In this document: in pieces, positions 17,144-25,260 of the stretch
How positions within the stretch are numbered: the first letter of the stretch is position 1
Layout of the letters: each line of letters opens with the position of its first letter
Assembly: GCF_002902965.1 (NCBI RefSeq)
Contig: NZ_CP026106.1
Span: forward strand, 2,666,001 to 2,730,000
Reading direction: 5' to 3'
Length of the DNA: 64,000 nucleotides
From: Paraburkholderia hospita
GTDB lineage: Bacteria; Pseudomonadota; Gammaproteobacteria; Burkholderiales; Burkholderiaceae
Translations under genes and position numbers: made by a program
Notes under the pieces: generated by a model
Databases searched by the model: none
Told to the model about the DNA's origin: nothing
The model's input: the letters and a program-made list of their open reading frames with translations, nothing else

Positions 17144-18808
17144 TCAGTCATCCTCTCCCAGTCCCGGTAGCGGCCGGGTGCCCTCCAAACGTACGGAGTG
17201 CAACGATGCCGGGTCGAGGCCGAGTGCACGCAAGATAGTGGGTGCAACCTGCGTGGTGCTTACGCGGCGATCGACATGCCGCTCATGGTGATGTCCATCG
17301 GGATACGCGACGATCAGACCCAGATGACTGTCGTCCGGCGCGTTCCCGCCATGCTCCTCGTCTTTCGCTTTGCTCGATGTGTAAATAACACCGGGGTTGG
17401 GTTGCACGATGATATCGGGCGTGCGTCCGTCTGCCGGGTCGCCAAATAGCGCCGCGAGCCGCGGTCCTGAAAGGATGTACGCCTGCGGCCCGTCCGCGCA
17501 GATTCCTGGCGCATTACAACCAAGGTTGGCCTTCAGCGTCGACACGACATCCTGAGCCTGGCTCTGATCCCGCAACCAGATGAGACCGACATCGTCGGTT
17601 TGCGCGAGGCCTGTGCCGACCAAACCCGTCCCGTCATTCAGGTTCCCCGTCGTCGTACTATTTTGTCCAAAGTGGCCGTTCGGATCGAGGTAGTTATGCG
17701 CTTCGAGCAGGTTCACCAGCGTGTCGCCGTTCTTGACCAGCTTGGTGTGGTCGCTTGGCGACTGGCCGTGCTTGGCCGTTACGACCACCATCGTCGACTT
17801 CGCGAGATCTCTCGACTTCAGCGCATCGACCATCTTTCCGAGCGCATCGTCAACGTAGCCGATAGCAGCCGCCACCTGCTTGCCCGGCGTAAAGCTCGCG
17901 TCGAGATAGCCGCCGCCAGACGCGACGGGCGCCTTCTGCGCAACACTCAATGTCTGAAAATTCGTACCGAACAAGGTCGGCACAGCGGCGTTTTGCTGGC
18001 CCGTCGAGTCCTTGCCGTCGATCTCATTGATGATGGACTGAACATGCAGGTTATCGAACTGTTCAGTATGCGCGTACACGTCGGTGTAGTTCGTGCCCGT
18101 CGCCGGATCGATCGAATTGATCTCGGTACGCGACAGATCGTCGACGCCCTTGCCTGACGGACCATTTAGCCAGTCGTAGCCCCACGCATGCTTGTCGGCC
18201 CATGCCGTACGGGCACCATGGAAATGCTGCTTGACGGCCTCGAAGATCGTATTGGTCTTCACATAGTTATGTGGATACACAGGCACGCATACGCCATTTG
18301 TCTTTGCATGGGGAATCGCTTGCGGATTAAAAGCGCCTCCTCCATCGAGATGCGTAAGCGCCCCGCCGTTCTCTGCATCTATTCCCGTCGTTTCGTCGAA
18401 TACGACATTCCAACCCTGCTTGCCCTGGCAAGTCGGGTCTGACGGCGCATAAAGCGTGCGATCGTACGAAACGTCATAGAACAGTCCCGCCGATTTCGGC
18501 GAGCCACCCGTCACGAGTGCCGCCAGGCCAGGAAACGAGTCGGAGAGCCCGGGTGTATAAGCATTGGAGTACGTTACGCCGGACTTCGCCAGCAAAGCCA
18601 TATTCGGACACGTGTTAGCGGCGATGCAACGCGCCACATCCTGCTCGTGGAGACCGTCCACACTGATCAGCAAAACATGTCGCACCTCAGTGTCGCGCCG
18701 GTCGTGATCGTGACCATGCTCCTTATCATCGCCAGCATGAACGACCATCGGAACCGCAATCGTTGCCGCCAGGATGCCTGCTCCCATTTGCCTGATAAGA
18801 CGACTCAT
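17144..18808 (-). CDS. Secreted alkaline-phosphatase-superfamily phosphoesterase
   Basis: A 554-residue protein. The ATG at 18808 follows GAGG at suitable spacing; a GTG two codons upstream is less likely. A signal peptide (residues 1-26, ending VVHAGD) is followed by a histidine/aspartate-rich linker. The type I phosphodiesterase fold shows in VLLISVDGLHEQDV (metal Asp), the nucleophile region SDSFPGLAAL with Ser where most relatives have Thr, TAKHGQSP and DSHLGLIV (metal His). The substrate (nucleotide, phospholipid or phosphate ester) is unknown. A strong Fur-box match 105 bases upstream suggests induction under iron limitation. Confidence 0.82.
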   Translation of the reverse strand: MSRLIRQMGAGILAATIAVPMVVHAGDDKEHGHDHDRRDTEVRHVLLISVDGLHEQDVARCIAANTCPNMALLAKSGVTYSNAYTPGLSDSFPGLAALVTGGSPKSAGLFYDVSYDRTLYAPSDPTCQGKQGWNVVFDETTGIDAENGGALTHLDGGGAFNPQAIPHAKTNGVCVPVYPHNYVKTNTIFEAVKQHFHGARTAWADKHAWGYDWLNGPSGKGVDDLSRTEINSIDPATGTNYTDVYAHTEQFDNLHVQSIINEIDGKDSTGQQNAAVPTLFGTNFQTLSVAQKAPVASGGGYLDASFTPGKQVAAAIGYVDDALGKMVDALKSRDLAKSTMVVVTAKHGQSPSDHTKLVKNGDTLVNLLEAHNYLDPNGHFGQNSTTTGNLNDGTGLVGTGLAQTDDVGLIWLRDQSQAQDVVSTLKANLGCNAPGICADGPQAYILSGPRLAALFGDPADGRTPDIIVQPNPGVIYTSSKAKDEEHGGNAPDDSHLGLIVAYPDGHHHERHVDRRVSTTQVAPTILRALGLDPASLHSVRLEGTRPLPGLGEDD

Positions 18809-18913
18809 CTTCACCTCACTGAATGTTTTGAATTCGAAGTTATTACAGCGAGGTAATGTGCTCGTTTAATACGTCGTCAAGATGACCTTTCCCTTTCGTT
18901 TTGCCCAATTCAT

Positions 18914-18932
18914 GAGAATGAAAATCATGATC
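18914..18932. promoter_or_regulatory. Fur box candidate
   Basis: GAGAATGAAAATCATGATC matches the classical 19-base Fur consensus GATAATGATAATCATTATC at 16 of 19 positions. It lies in the 340-base gap between the phosphoesterase gene (minus strand, start 18808) and the DUF4148 gene (plus strand, start 19149), nearer the first. The rest of this gap shows no gene. Confidence 0.65.
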
Positions 18933-19148
18933 CACAAAGAGAACTTTAGCGCCGAGTAATTCCGCAAAGTACTTCGGATAGGGGTATGTCATCGAACTCG
19001 CTAATGTGGCCCACTGAATATATCAAAAGATCGAGCGTCAATAACACGATAACGAATTCGTAACTAGACGGTCAGTGCTGCGATAACTCACGTCACTAGA
19101 ATGCTCTTCGTGGAAACAACCACTTCCTCAATACTTAGGAGGGTCATC

Positions 19149-19433
19149 ATGAAGCTACCAGCCTTGTTCGCGGTCACCGTGCTCGGCCTTGCATTCGGTG
19201 CGAATGCCTTTGCACAAGCAACTACGCACGGCATCACGCGTGCCGAAGTGCATGCACAACTTGTCGAGGCGCAGGCAGATGGGTTAGTGCCTGTTCCCAA
19301 AAACGACTATCCGCCATCCGCCGATACCATCGCACGGAACAAGGAGCTGTATGCAATCCAGCATCATCAATCCGCCAGCGATACCGGATCCTCAACCGGG
19401 AACGTGACAGCCCCGCGCGCTGCCTCCGACTGA
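19149..19433 (+). CDS. DUF4148 small secreted protein
   Basis: A 94-residue protein starting at the ATG at 19149, directly behind a near-perfect ribosome site AGGAGGG (19137-19143); the upstream in-frame codon at 19101 lacks one. A signal peptide (MKLPALFAVTVLGLAFGANA, residues 1-20) is followed by the DUF4148 core: GITRAEVHAQLVEAQADGLVP and NDYPPS. These small periplasmic proteins are multiplied in Burkholderia and relatives; function unknown. Convergent with the porin. Confidence 0.85.
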   Translation: MKLPALFAVTVLGLAFGANAFAQATTHGITRAEVHAQLVEAQADGLVPVPKNDYPPSADTIARNKELYAIQHHQSASDTGSSTGNVTAPRAASD

Positions 19434-19463
19434 CCGCGTGTGAGCGAAGAGATCATCGTTACC

Positions 19464-19486
19464 GCGACGGGCATCACGCCCGTCGC
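19464..19486. terminator. Perfect stem-loop between convergent genes
   Basis: GCGACGGGC (19464-19472) and GCCCGTCGC (19478-19486) form a perfect 9-bp stem with a 5-base loop, 30 bases after the DUF4148 stop and before the porin stop. Only a short TATT follows on the plus strand. A terminator is the natural reading. Confidence 0.55.
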
Positions 19487-19552
19487 TATTCGCACTATAA
19501 AGAAGGCTCAATCTGGCGAAATAATCCGGCGATAGAATCGACCCACGGGTAC

Positions 19553-20698
19553 TCAGAACACGTGTCGAATCCCTACTCGCGCGGCGAATTGATTGGCCGT
19601 CGTCGATGGTGCATCCGTGCCCGTGATGAATGCGGTATTCAGAGGTGCTGCAGCACCGGTTCCACCGCTCGCATGCTGATACATCCCTTGAACATAAACA
19701 TCTGTACGCGGTGACAAATTGTAGTCCGCCATCAAACCGACCTGATGCCATTTGGGCTTCGAGTTGCCGGCCGTACTGTCGAAATGACCCAGCGTGTAGC
19801 TGTACATAGCGCCTACAAAGGCGTTTTTCACAAACTGATACTTCGCGTTGACCTCGAAGTTATCGAACTTCAGACTGGTCGCGGTGTTCGCAAAATTCCC
19901 CGTGTAGACCGAGCCCGTCGCATCGTTAAGGCTCGTATGGCTGTAAACGAAGCCCAGTATCGTGGATCCAAGTGTGTAGTTGATGCCTGCACCCCACACC
20001 TGTTGCCGGCCCGCGAAGAAGTCCGTATCGTCCGTCGCAAGAGAGCCTCCAGCGTTTGCGCCCGGATTGTTGATCTGCATATATGCCGCAGCGATTGCGA
20101 CCGGGCCTCCCACGTATTGCGCACCGAGGCTATAGGCTCGATTATTCGCAAAGCCACCCGGCTGGTTGCTGAATCCGTAAAGACCACCGAATGTAAAGCC
20201 TCCGAGAACGGGACTCGTGTACTTCACGGTATTGTTGAGCCGGAATGAGTTATCGGTGTTGTCATTGTCGTAGGGGTGCGAAAGCAGATAACCAGCCCAG
20301 TTACCATTCGCCGTCAATGGTGCAAGGTAGTCTACGACGGAGTCGTACTGACGACCCAGCGTTACTGCGCCAAACCGATCTGAATTCACACCGACGTATG
20401 CCTGACGGCCGAACATGCGCCCCGACTGTCCCAGTTTTCCGGAGTTCACGTCAAAGCCATTTTCGAGCGTGAAAATAGCCTTCAACCCTCCGCCAAGATC
20501 CTCGGAACCGCGCAGCCCCCAGCGGCTCCCCTGCGCAAAGCCGCTCTGCATCTGAACTGCCGAATGTCCGCCTGTGTTATTCGTATAGTTCAAACCTTCG
20601 TCTATCAAGCCATACAGCGTTACGCTGGTTTGCGCCATTGCCACCGTCGGGACCGCAACACAGCCGAGCGCCGCACCGGCGATCAGGAGCTTCTTCAT
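19553..20698 (-). CDS. Gram-negative porin (OmpC/Omp32 type)
   Basis: A 381-residue outer membrane porin of the Burkholderiales family. The ATG at 20698 follows GGAA and gives the signal peptide MKKLLIAGAALGCVAVPTVA with mature start QTSVTLYGLIDEGLNY; the longer frame to 20791 is not supported. Typical landmarks: SRWGLRGSEDLGGGLKAIFTLE (split over residues 50-72), GRQAYVGVNSDRFGAVTLGRQYD, and a terminal phenylalanine (IRHVF) needed for outer membrane insertion. General diffusion of small solutes is expected. A LysR gene lies upstream on the same strand. Confidence 0.92.
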   Translation of the reverse strand: MKKLLIAGAALGCVAVPTVAMAQTSVTLYGLIDEGLNYTNNTGGHSAVQMQSGFAQGSRWGLRGSEDLGGGLKAIFTLENGFDVNSGKLGQSGRMFGRQAYVGVNSDRFGAVTLGRQYDSVVDYLAPLTANGNWAGYLLSHPYDNDNTDNSFRLNNTVKYTSPVLGGFTFGGLYGFSNQPGGFANNRAYSLGAQYVGGPVAIAAAYMQINNPGANAGGSLATDDTDFFAGRQQVWGAGINYTLGSTILGFVYSHTSLNDATGSVYTGNFANTATSLKFDNFEVNAKYQFVKNAFVGAMYSYTLGHFDSTAGNSKPKWHQVGLMADYNLSPRTDVYVQGMYQHASGGTGAAAPLNTAFITGTDAPSTTANQFAARVGIRHVF

Positions 20699-20915
20699 TT
20701 CATCAATTCCTTGATATGTTGACCAGTCTTCTGTCCATCGCCAGCGTCTCTCGACATCCCGCACAGCGAACCCCTGACAGAAGAAGGCCACACTCTAGGA
20801 GCATTAAAATTCCACTCTCGCAGCAATTCAATATTGCTGAAATTCTGTTGCGTCCATTCCACTGACAGGACACAACACCAACTTTAAAGAGACGACTCGC
20901 AACCAGCCAGGTTTC

Positions 20916-21881
20916 CTAGAACCCACTCCACACCAGATCTGGACACATTTGCATAGGGTTTTCTGTCGACCGCTGAGCGTGTCCGAAGGACCTCTTCTCG
21001 TAGAATTCCGCCACAAAATCTATAAAGGTGCGGAGGACGATTGGCATATGCCGATGGCTGGAATATAAAAGCCACACCGTCCATTGGCTCTCGCAAAGCT
21101 CCGCATCGTTAAGGACCATCCGCAATCTTCCGTCCGACAACTCGTCCATAACGACAGACCTCGGAAGTCGGGCGAGTCCCAGTCCAGCGCACGCGGCCCT
21201 CTTCACCATGAGTGGACTTTGCAAATTCATGATTGGCCGAACCACGACACGCTGCGTTCCATTTCGATCGCGAAACTCCCAGTATCGACTCGGAGCATCG
21301 GACGCAAGGAGCACATCGTGCGATGCCAGATCGGCAAGTGTTCGTGGCGCGGCATTCCGCTCCAGATACGATGGACTCGCGACAATCACGTCGCACGTTT
21401 GCGCGATTGGTTTGCATATGAGCGATGAATCCTTGAGTCGCCGCGCGGCGTTGAAGCAAATATCGAAGCCTGCAGGATCGATATCCGACATAGTCTCGAA
21501 AACGGATAGTTCGAAGTTCATTCGCGGCTGGAGGCTTCTGTATCCGGTGAGTAGATGTGGGAGATCTGTCGACGCAAACGACGCCGATGCAGAAATGCGG
21601 AGACTACCGGCAGGTTGCTGCGTCGCATCTGCAACGCACTCGTCCATTGATTCCAGAAGCTTCATGAGATCAATGGCATATTCCAGATATTGCTTTCCCA
21701 CTGGCGTCAGCGAAACGTGTCTTGTCGTTCGATTCACGAGACGAACATCCAGATCCTTCTCAAGCATCGCGACTCCGCGCGTTACGACTGAACTTGACAC
21801 CCTTAGCTGCTTTGCGGCTTCAGCAAAACTCAGACATTGGGCGACCGTCACAAATATACGGATGGAAGCGAGCTTGTTCAT
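20916..21881 (-). CDS. LysR-family transcriptional regulator
   Basis: A 321-residue LysR protein. The N-terminal winged helix has MNKLASIRIFVTVAQCLSFA and VSSSVVTRGVAMLEKDL, followed by NRTTRHVSLTPVGKQYLEY; the effector domain follows from about residue 90. The C-terminus has about 20 residues more than usual. It is of the CrgA-like group that regulates nearby redox or transport genes. It is followed, 217 bases downstream on the same strand, by the porin gene; whether it regulates that gene is unknown. Confidence 0.88.
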   Translation of the reverse strand: MNKLASIRIFVTVAQCLSFAEAAKQLRVSSSVVTRGVAMLEKDLDVRLVNRTTRHVSLTPVGKQYLEYAIDLMKLLESMDECVADATQQPAGSLRISASASFASTDLPHLLTGYRSLQPRMNFELSVFETMSDIDPAGFDICFNAARRLKDSSLICKPIAQTCDVIVASPSYLERNAAPRTLADLASHDVLLASDAPSRYWEFRDRNGTQRVVVRPIMNLQSPLMVKRAACAGLGLARLPRSVVMDELSDGRLRMVLNDAELCESQWTVWLLYSSHRHMPIVLRTFIDFVAEFYEKRSFGHAQRSTENPMQMCPDLVWSGF

Positions 21882-22423
21882 TGGAATGGAGCGGAAATCA
21901 CAGGATCCGATGGCGTCTTATCCCTTGTCACAAAGCGCCAGAATGCCCGCAAGTTGCAACAGGTTTCGACAGGTAGGTATCGAAAGGGTACAGAGGCACG
22001 CTTGCGCGTTTCCGTCAATCCGATTACGAACCTGTTATCTTTTTCTCCAGATCCCTACTCCGCCGGGAGAGACGCGTGCTTCTTCGACGATTCAGGCAAT
22101 GTTTGTAAAGAATTCCCACTATCGAGCCGCATCGAAGACTGAGCCTATTCTGCACCGCTTAAGCGATGCTTAAGCAACTTGCTGGAGAAATTATAAGAAG
22201 GTGTACTTGACCGACATTCTTATCGGAGAGTCCGACACTATTGGCTTTATTACGCGGCCATGAGCTGTTGCGCTTTCTTCGGTGCGACGTCGTAGCTCAA
22301 CAGTTACTTTGCGGGGTACGGGGGAAAGGCTATCCTAACGAGGACAGGTTCGTGGAAAGATCACGGCAGACTGCGGTAAGGCTATCGCTTTACCGTCCGT
22401 CGTACGTGCGAATAGTACTGAGT
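21882..22423. other. 542-base intergenic region with no supported gene
   Basis: The gap between the LysR start and the FTR1 stop codon contains no reading frame that looks like protein; the plus-strand frame 22241-22639 runs antisense over the FTR1 gene and has no recognisable features. The only structured element seen is the perfect CTTAAG direct repeat at 22158-22174, followed by a TATAAG-like sequence near 22193. The region may be what is left of a deleted gene. Confidence 0.5.
22158..22174 (+). promoter_or_regulatory. Perfect CTTAAG-N5-CTTAAG box (PmrA/QseB type)
   Basis: CTTAAG-CGATG-CTTAAG, two identical hexamers with 11-base periodicity, as bound by PmrA and QseB-type OmpR-family regulators. 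Weaker copies occur at 31701, 31794 and 33173 around the two-component locus. Here no plausible gene begins downstream on the plus strand. Confidence 0.5.
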
Positions 22424-23278
22424 CTATGTCGAGTGCCGCGCCTGCCCACCTGCACCATGCACACGGCCGACCACTCGGGAGAGCGCCACGATTATCGCAA
22501 GCGTCGCGAGATACCCGGCAATCTGAATTCCTGCCGGCCTTGCGGTATAGCCAATGAGGGCATGCAGCATCTTTCCGACGACACTGGTCTCCGCGAGCAG
22601 CCAGGATGTATCCCACATAGCGTCTCCCAAAGACGGTAAAAGCCCCGCTGATACGAGGTAGCCGATGCCCTGACTGGCCATGCCTGCCGCAAGGAGCACA
22701 ATGAGTGCGTTGGTCACCGAAAAGAGGCGCTTCAGCGGGATCTGAAGCAGTCCGGCATACATGCCTGCGCCGAGGCCCACGCCACCGGCAACGCCCAGCA
22801 GGGCACCCAAGGCCATCTGGGGAGTTTGACCGGGCTCACCGACTGCAATGCCATAGAGAAACAGAACTGTTTCTGATCCCTCGCGAAGTACGGCCACTCC
22901 CACGACCACGGCGAGACCTGTAAGCGGCCGACTACCGGCTGCGACGGCCTTACCGACGGCGGCAATCTGCTTCGCCATTTCACGACTATGTTTGCCCATC
23001 CACACGCTGTGCCATCCAAGCATAACTACTGCAACAAACATGACGCAGGCATTGAAGACTTCCTGACCCATTCCGGAGGCCCACGAAGAAATGGCATCTG
23101 CAAAGACGGCGATGAGACCGGCACCGATAATCCCGCCAAGCAGACCGCCACTCACCCACCATCCCCGATGGGCAACTCCCTTGGTCGCTGCGAGCACAAT
23201 CGAGACAACCAACGCTGCTTCAAGGACTTCGCGGAAAACGATAAGCGCAGTAGATAGCATGATCAGATAAGCATTCAT
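22424..23278 (-). CDS. FTR1-family high-affinity iron permease
   Basis: A 284-residue inner membrane protein with about seven hydrophobic helices. Both iron-binding RExxE motifs are intact: REVLE at residues 16-20 and REGSE at 132-136. FTR1/EfeU permeases take up iron across the inner membrane, usually with partner proteins (EfeO and EfeB, or P19 and others). Here the gene is divergent from an operon that includes an EfeB-like peroxidase and FbpABC, while no EfeO or P19 gene is present. The promoter region contains Fur-like sites. Confidence 0.92.
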   Translation of the reverse strand: MNAYLIMLSTALIVFREVLEAALVVSIVLAATKGVAHRGWWVSGGLLGGIIGAGLIAVFADAISSWASGMGQEVFNACVMFVAVVMLGWHSVWMGKHSREMAKQIAAVGKAVAAGSRPLTGLAVVVGVAVLREGSETVLFLYGIAVGEPGQTPQMALGALLGVAGGVGLGAGMYAGLLQIPLKRLFSVTNALIVLLAAGMASQGIGYLVSAGLLPSLGDAMWDTSWLLAETSVVGKMLHALIGYTARPAGIQIAGYLATLAIIVALSRVVGRVHGAGGQARHST

Positions 23279-23404
23279 TCGACTGTGGGACGAGTCATGG
23301 AATCAGCCCCGTGATACTCGTCGTGAAATTCGTAGACTCCACCTTCAGCGGACCCATAGATGCCTGGAAGTCGCGACGCTGTCAGTCAGTAAGGTATTGA
23401 AAGC

Positions 23405-23423
23405 GATAATAAAAGCGATTCTC
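23405..23423. promoter_or_regulatory. Fur-like site 1, FTR1 side
   Basis: GATAATAAAAGCGATTCTC matches the 19-base Fur consensus at 13 positions; it lies 127 bases upstream of the FTR1 start. Alone it would be marginal, but it is one of three Fur-like sites in one divergent iron-gene promoter region. Confidence 0.4.
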
Positions 23424-23507
23424 ATCCGATTGCTTAAGTCCCCTGAGCTTGAGTGGTTAAGCCATTTCAGTCTGACAGTGCGACGCTATCCCCTAGCACG
23501 CCGCTTT

Positions 23508-23522
23508 TGATTTTCATTCTCA
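23508..23522. promoter_or_regulatory. Fur-like site 2
   Basis: TGATTTTCATTCTCA matches the core 15-mer TGATAATCATTATCA at 12 positions. It lies midway between FTR1 and the porin operon. Confidence 0.5.
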
Positions 23523-23583
23523 GACCTTGACTACGCTTTCACCGTAAGCACTACGTAATCCCACGTTCAACTTGCTGGAATCA

Positions 23584-23601
23584 AATGACACTCGTTCTCA
23601 T
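23584..23601. promoter_or_regulatory. Fur-like site 3, porin side
   Basis: The site is the centre of a perfect inverted repeat, CAAATGA (23582-23588) and TCATTTG (23598-23604), and matches the extended Fur pattern ATGATAATCATTATCATT at 14 of 18 positions. It ends a few bases before the -35 box of the candidate promoter of the iron operon. Confidence 0.6.
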
Positions 23602-23606
23602 TTGTA

Positions 23607-23635
23607 TTGACGATTTGTCTCCGCCTACCTAACAT
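23607..23635 (+). promoter_or_regulatory. Candidate promoter of the iron operon
   Basis: TTGACG (23607-23612) and TAACAT (23630-23635) are spaced by 17 bases. The Fur-like inverted repeat abuts the -35 box, an arrangement suited to iron-dependent repression. Confidence 0.5.
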
Positions 23636-23730
23636 TTACTGATTGCGACGGTATTCGTCGGATGGTCATAAGCGTCACGCGCACATCGGCATCGCGCGGC
23701 ACATCCATAGAACAACTAAAGGACTTTTCG

Positions 23731-25212
23731 ATGAAATTCATCCGATCAATCGGATCTGGTCCGCTCATTGCGTCGCGGGCGTCGCTGCGCAAAGCGACCA
23801 TTGCTGCATTGTTTGCATGCGCACCGCTCTTCGCGCAATCGGCCGCCCACGCGGAGTCCAATCCTGACGCCATACCGGAAGCGCCTGAGGCCGACCTCGG
23901 CATCCAGGCGAAGCCGACGGGACAATGGACCGGTTTCTGGACACGCGAAACCATGCTCGGCGACATCGGCGGATTGCGACCATGGCTCGGAAAGTACGGT
24001 GTGACCTTTCAGTTGACGGAAACGAGCGAATATCTCGCGAACCTGCGCGGTGGCCTGTCGCGCGGAGGGGCCTACGACGGTCTCACGACGGCAACCGTGC
24101 AGATGGACACGCAAAAGGCGTTCGGGCTACCGGGCGGCTTGTTCAATGTCAGCGCACTGCAGATTCACGGCCGGAATCTGAGCGCAGACCGGCTCGGCAC
24201 GCTGAACACCGCAAGCGGCATCGAAGCTGAAGCGACGACGCGTCTATGGGAGTTGTGGTACCAGCAGTCATTCCTCGACAAGCGCCTCGATGTGAAGATC
24301 GGTCAGCAAAGTATCGACCAGGAATTCATGACCAGCCAGTACGCGGCAACCTTCATCAACACGATGTTTGGCTGGCCTGCCCTGCCGTCGTACGACATGC
24401 CGTCGGGCGGTCCTGCCTATCCGCTATCCGGGTTGGGGGTGCGCGTGCGCGGGCAGATCACGCCCTCTCTAACGGCGCTCGCCGGCGTCTACTCAGGCGA
24501 CCCGCTGGGCAACAATCCCGACAACATTCATGGCACCAACTTCAACCTGCACAACGGCGCGTTGTGGATCGGCGAACTGCAGTACGCAATCAACCAGCCT
24601 GCCGATGGCGAAATGACGGGCATGGACAGCAACAAGCTGCCGGGTACGTACAAGATCGGTGTCTGGTACAACAGCAACCGCTTTGATGACCAGCGCTTCG
24701 ACAACACTGGCCTGTCGCTCGCGAATCCGGCGACGACGGGCATTCCGCAGTCCCATCACGGCGACTACAGCATCTACGCAGTCGCCGACCAGATGGTGTG
24801 GCGCCCCAATCCCGACGAGCCGCGCAGCGTGGGCGTCTTCGCACGCGTGATGGGCGCTCCGGGCGATCGCAACCTGGTCAGCCTTTCGGCGAATCTGGGC
24901 GTCGTGCTGAAAGCACCGTTCAAGGGTCGCGACGATGACAGCGTCGGCCTCGCCGTCACTTACATCAAGGTGGGCAACCACGTGCACGATCTCGATCTCG
25001 ACAACCGCGATTTCTCGGGCGGTCCGTACGGTGTGCGCACAAGCGAAACAGCGCTGGAAGCAACCTACATCTATCAGGCGGCGCCCTGGTGGCAAATACA
25101 GGCCGACGCGCAGTACACGTTCAATGCAGGCGCCGGCCAGAATCCGAACGATCCGACTCAACCGCTACGCAACACATTCGTGGTGGGCGTGCGAACCAAC
25201 ATCACGTTCTGA
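23731..25212 (+). CDS. OprB-family (carbohydrate-selective type) outer membrane porin
   Basis: A 493-residue protein. The ATG at 23731 follows AAAGGA and starts a signal peptide that ends at SAAHAES (about residue 35). The body has the OprB pattern: TGFWTRETMLGDIGGLRPWLGKYG at the start of the barrel (seen in two parts), LWELWYQQSF and IGQQSIDQEFMTS, and the C-terminal VVGVRTNITF ending in Phe. OprB porins pass sugars such as glucose. Here it heads an iron operon behind Fur-like sites, so its solute may be an iron chelate such as citrate-like or sugar-acid complexes; that is inference. Confidence 0.88.
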   Translation: MKFIRSIGSGPLIASRASLRKATIAALFACAPLFAQSAAHAESNPDAIPEAPEADLGIQAKPTGQWTGFWTRETMLGDIGGLRPWLGKYGVTFQLTETSEYLANLRGGLSRGGAYDGLTTATVQMDTQKAFGLPGGLFNVSALQIHGRNLSADRLGTLNTASGIEAEATTRLWELWYQQSFLDKRLDVKIGQQSIDQEFMTSQYAATFINTMFGWPALPSYDMPSGGPAYPLSGLGVRVRGQITPSLTALAGVYSGDPLGNNPDNIHGTNFNLHNGALWIGELQYAINQPADGEMTGMDSNKLPGTYKIGVWYNSNRFDDQRFDNTGLSLANPATTGIPQSHHGDYSIYAVADQMVWRPNPDEPRSVGVFARVMGAPGDRNLVSLSANLGVVLKAPFKGRDDDSVGLAVTYIKVGNHVHDLDLDNRDFSGGPYGVRTSETALEATYIYQAAPWWQIQADAQYTFNAGAGQNPNDPTQPLRNTFVVGVRTNITF

Positions 25213-25260
25213 GCGCCGATCTCACAGAACATCTTTCGACCCTATTGAAGCAACCCCATC

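Noticed and set aside
22241..22639. Plus-strand frame of 132 codons downstream of the orphan CTTAAG box
   Set aside because: It overlaps the 3' end of the FTR1 gene in antisense and has no ribosome site or domain.
23433..23461. CTTAAG and GTTAAG elements between FTR1 and the porin
   Set aside because: The spacing is not the 11-base period of the other boxes, so they were not called as regulator sites.
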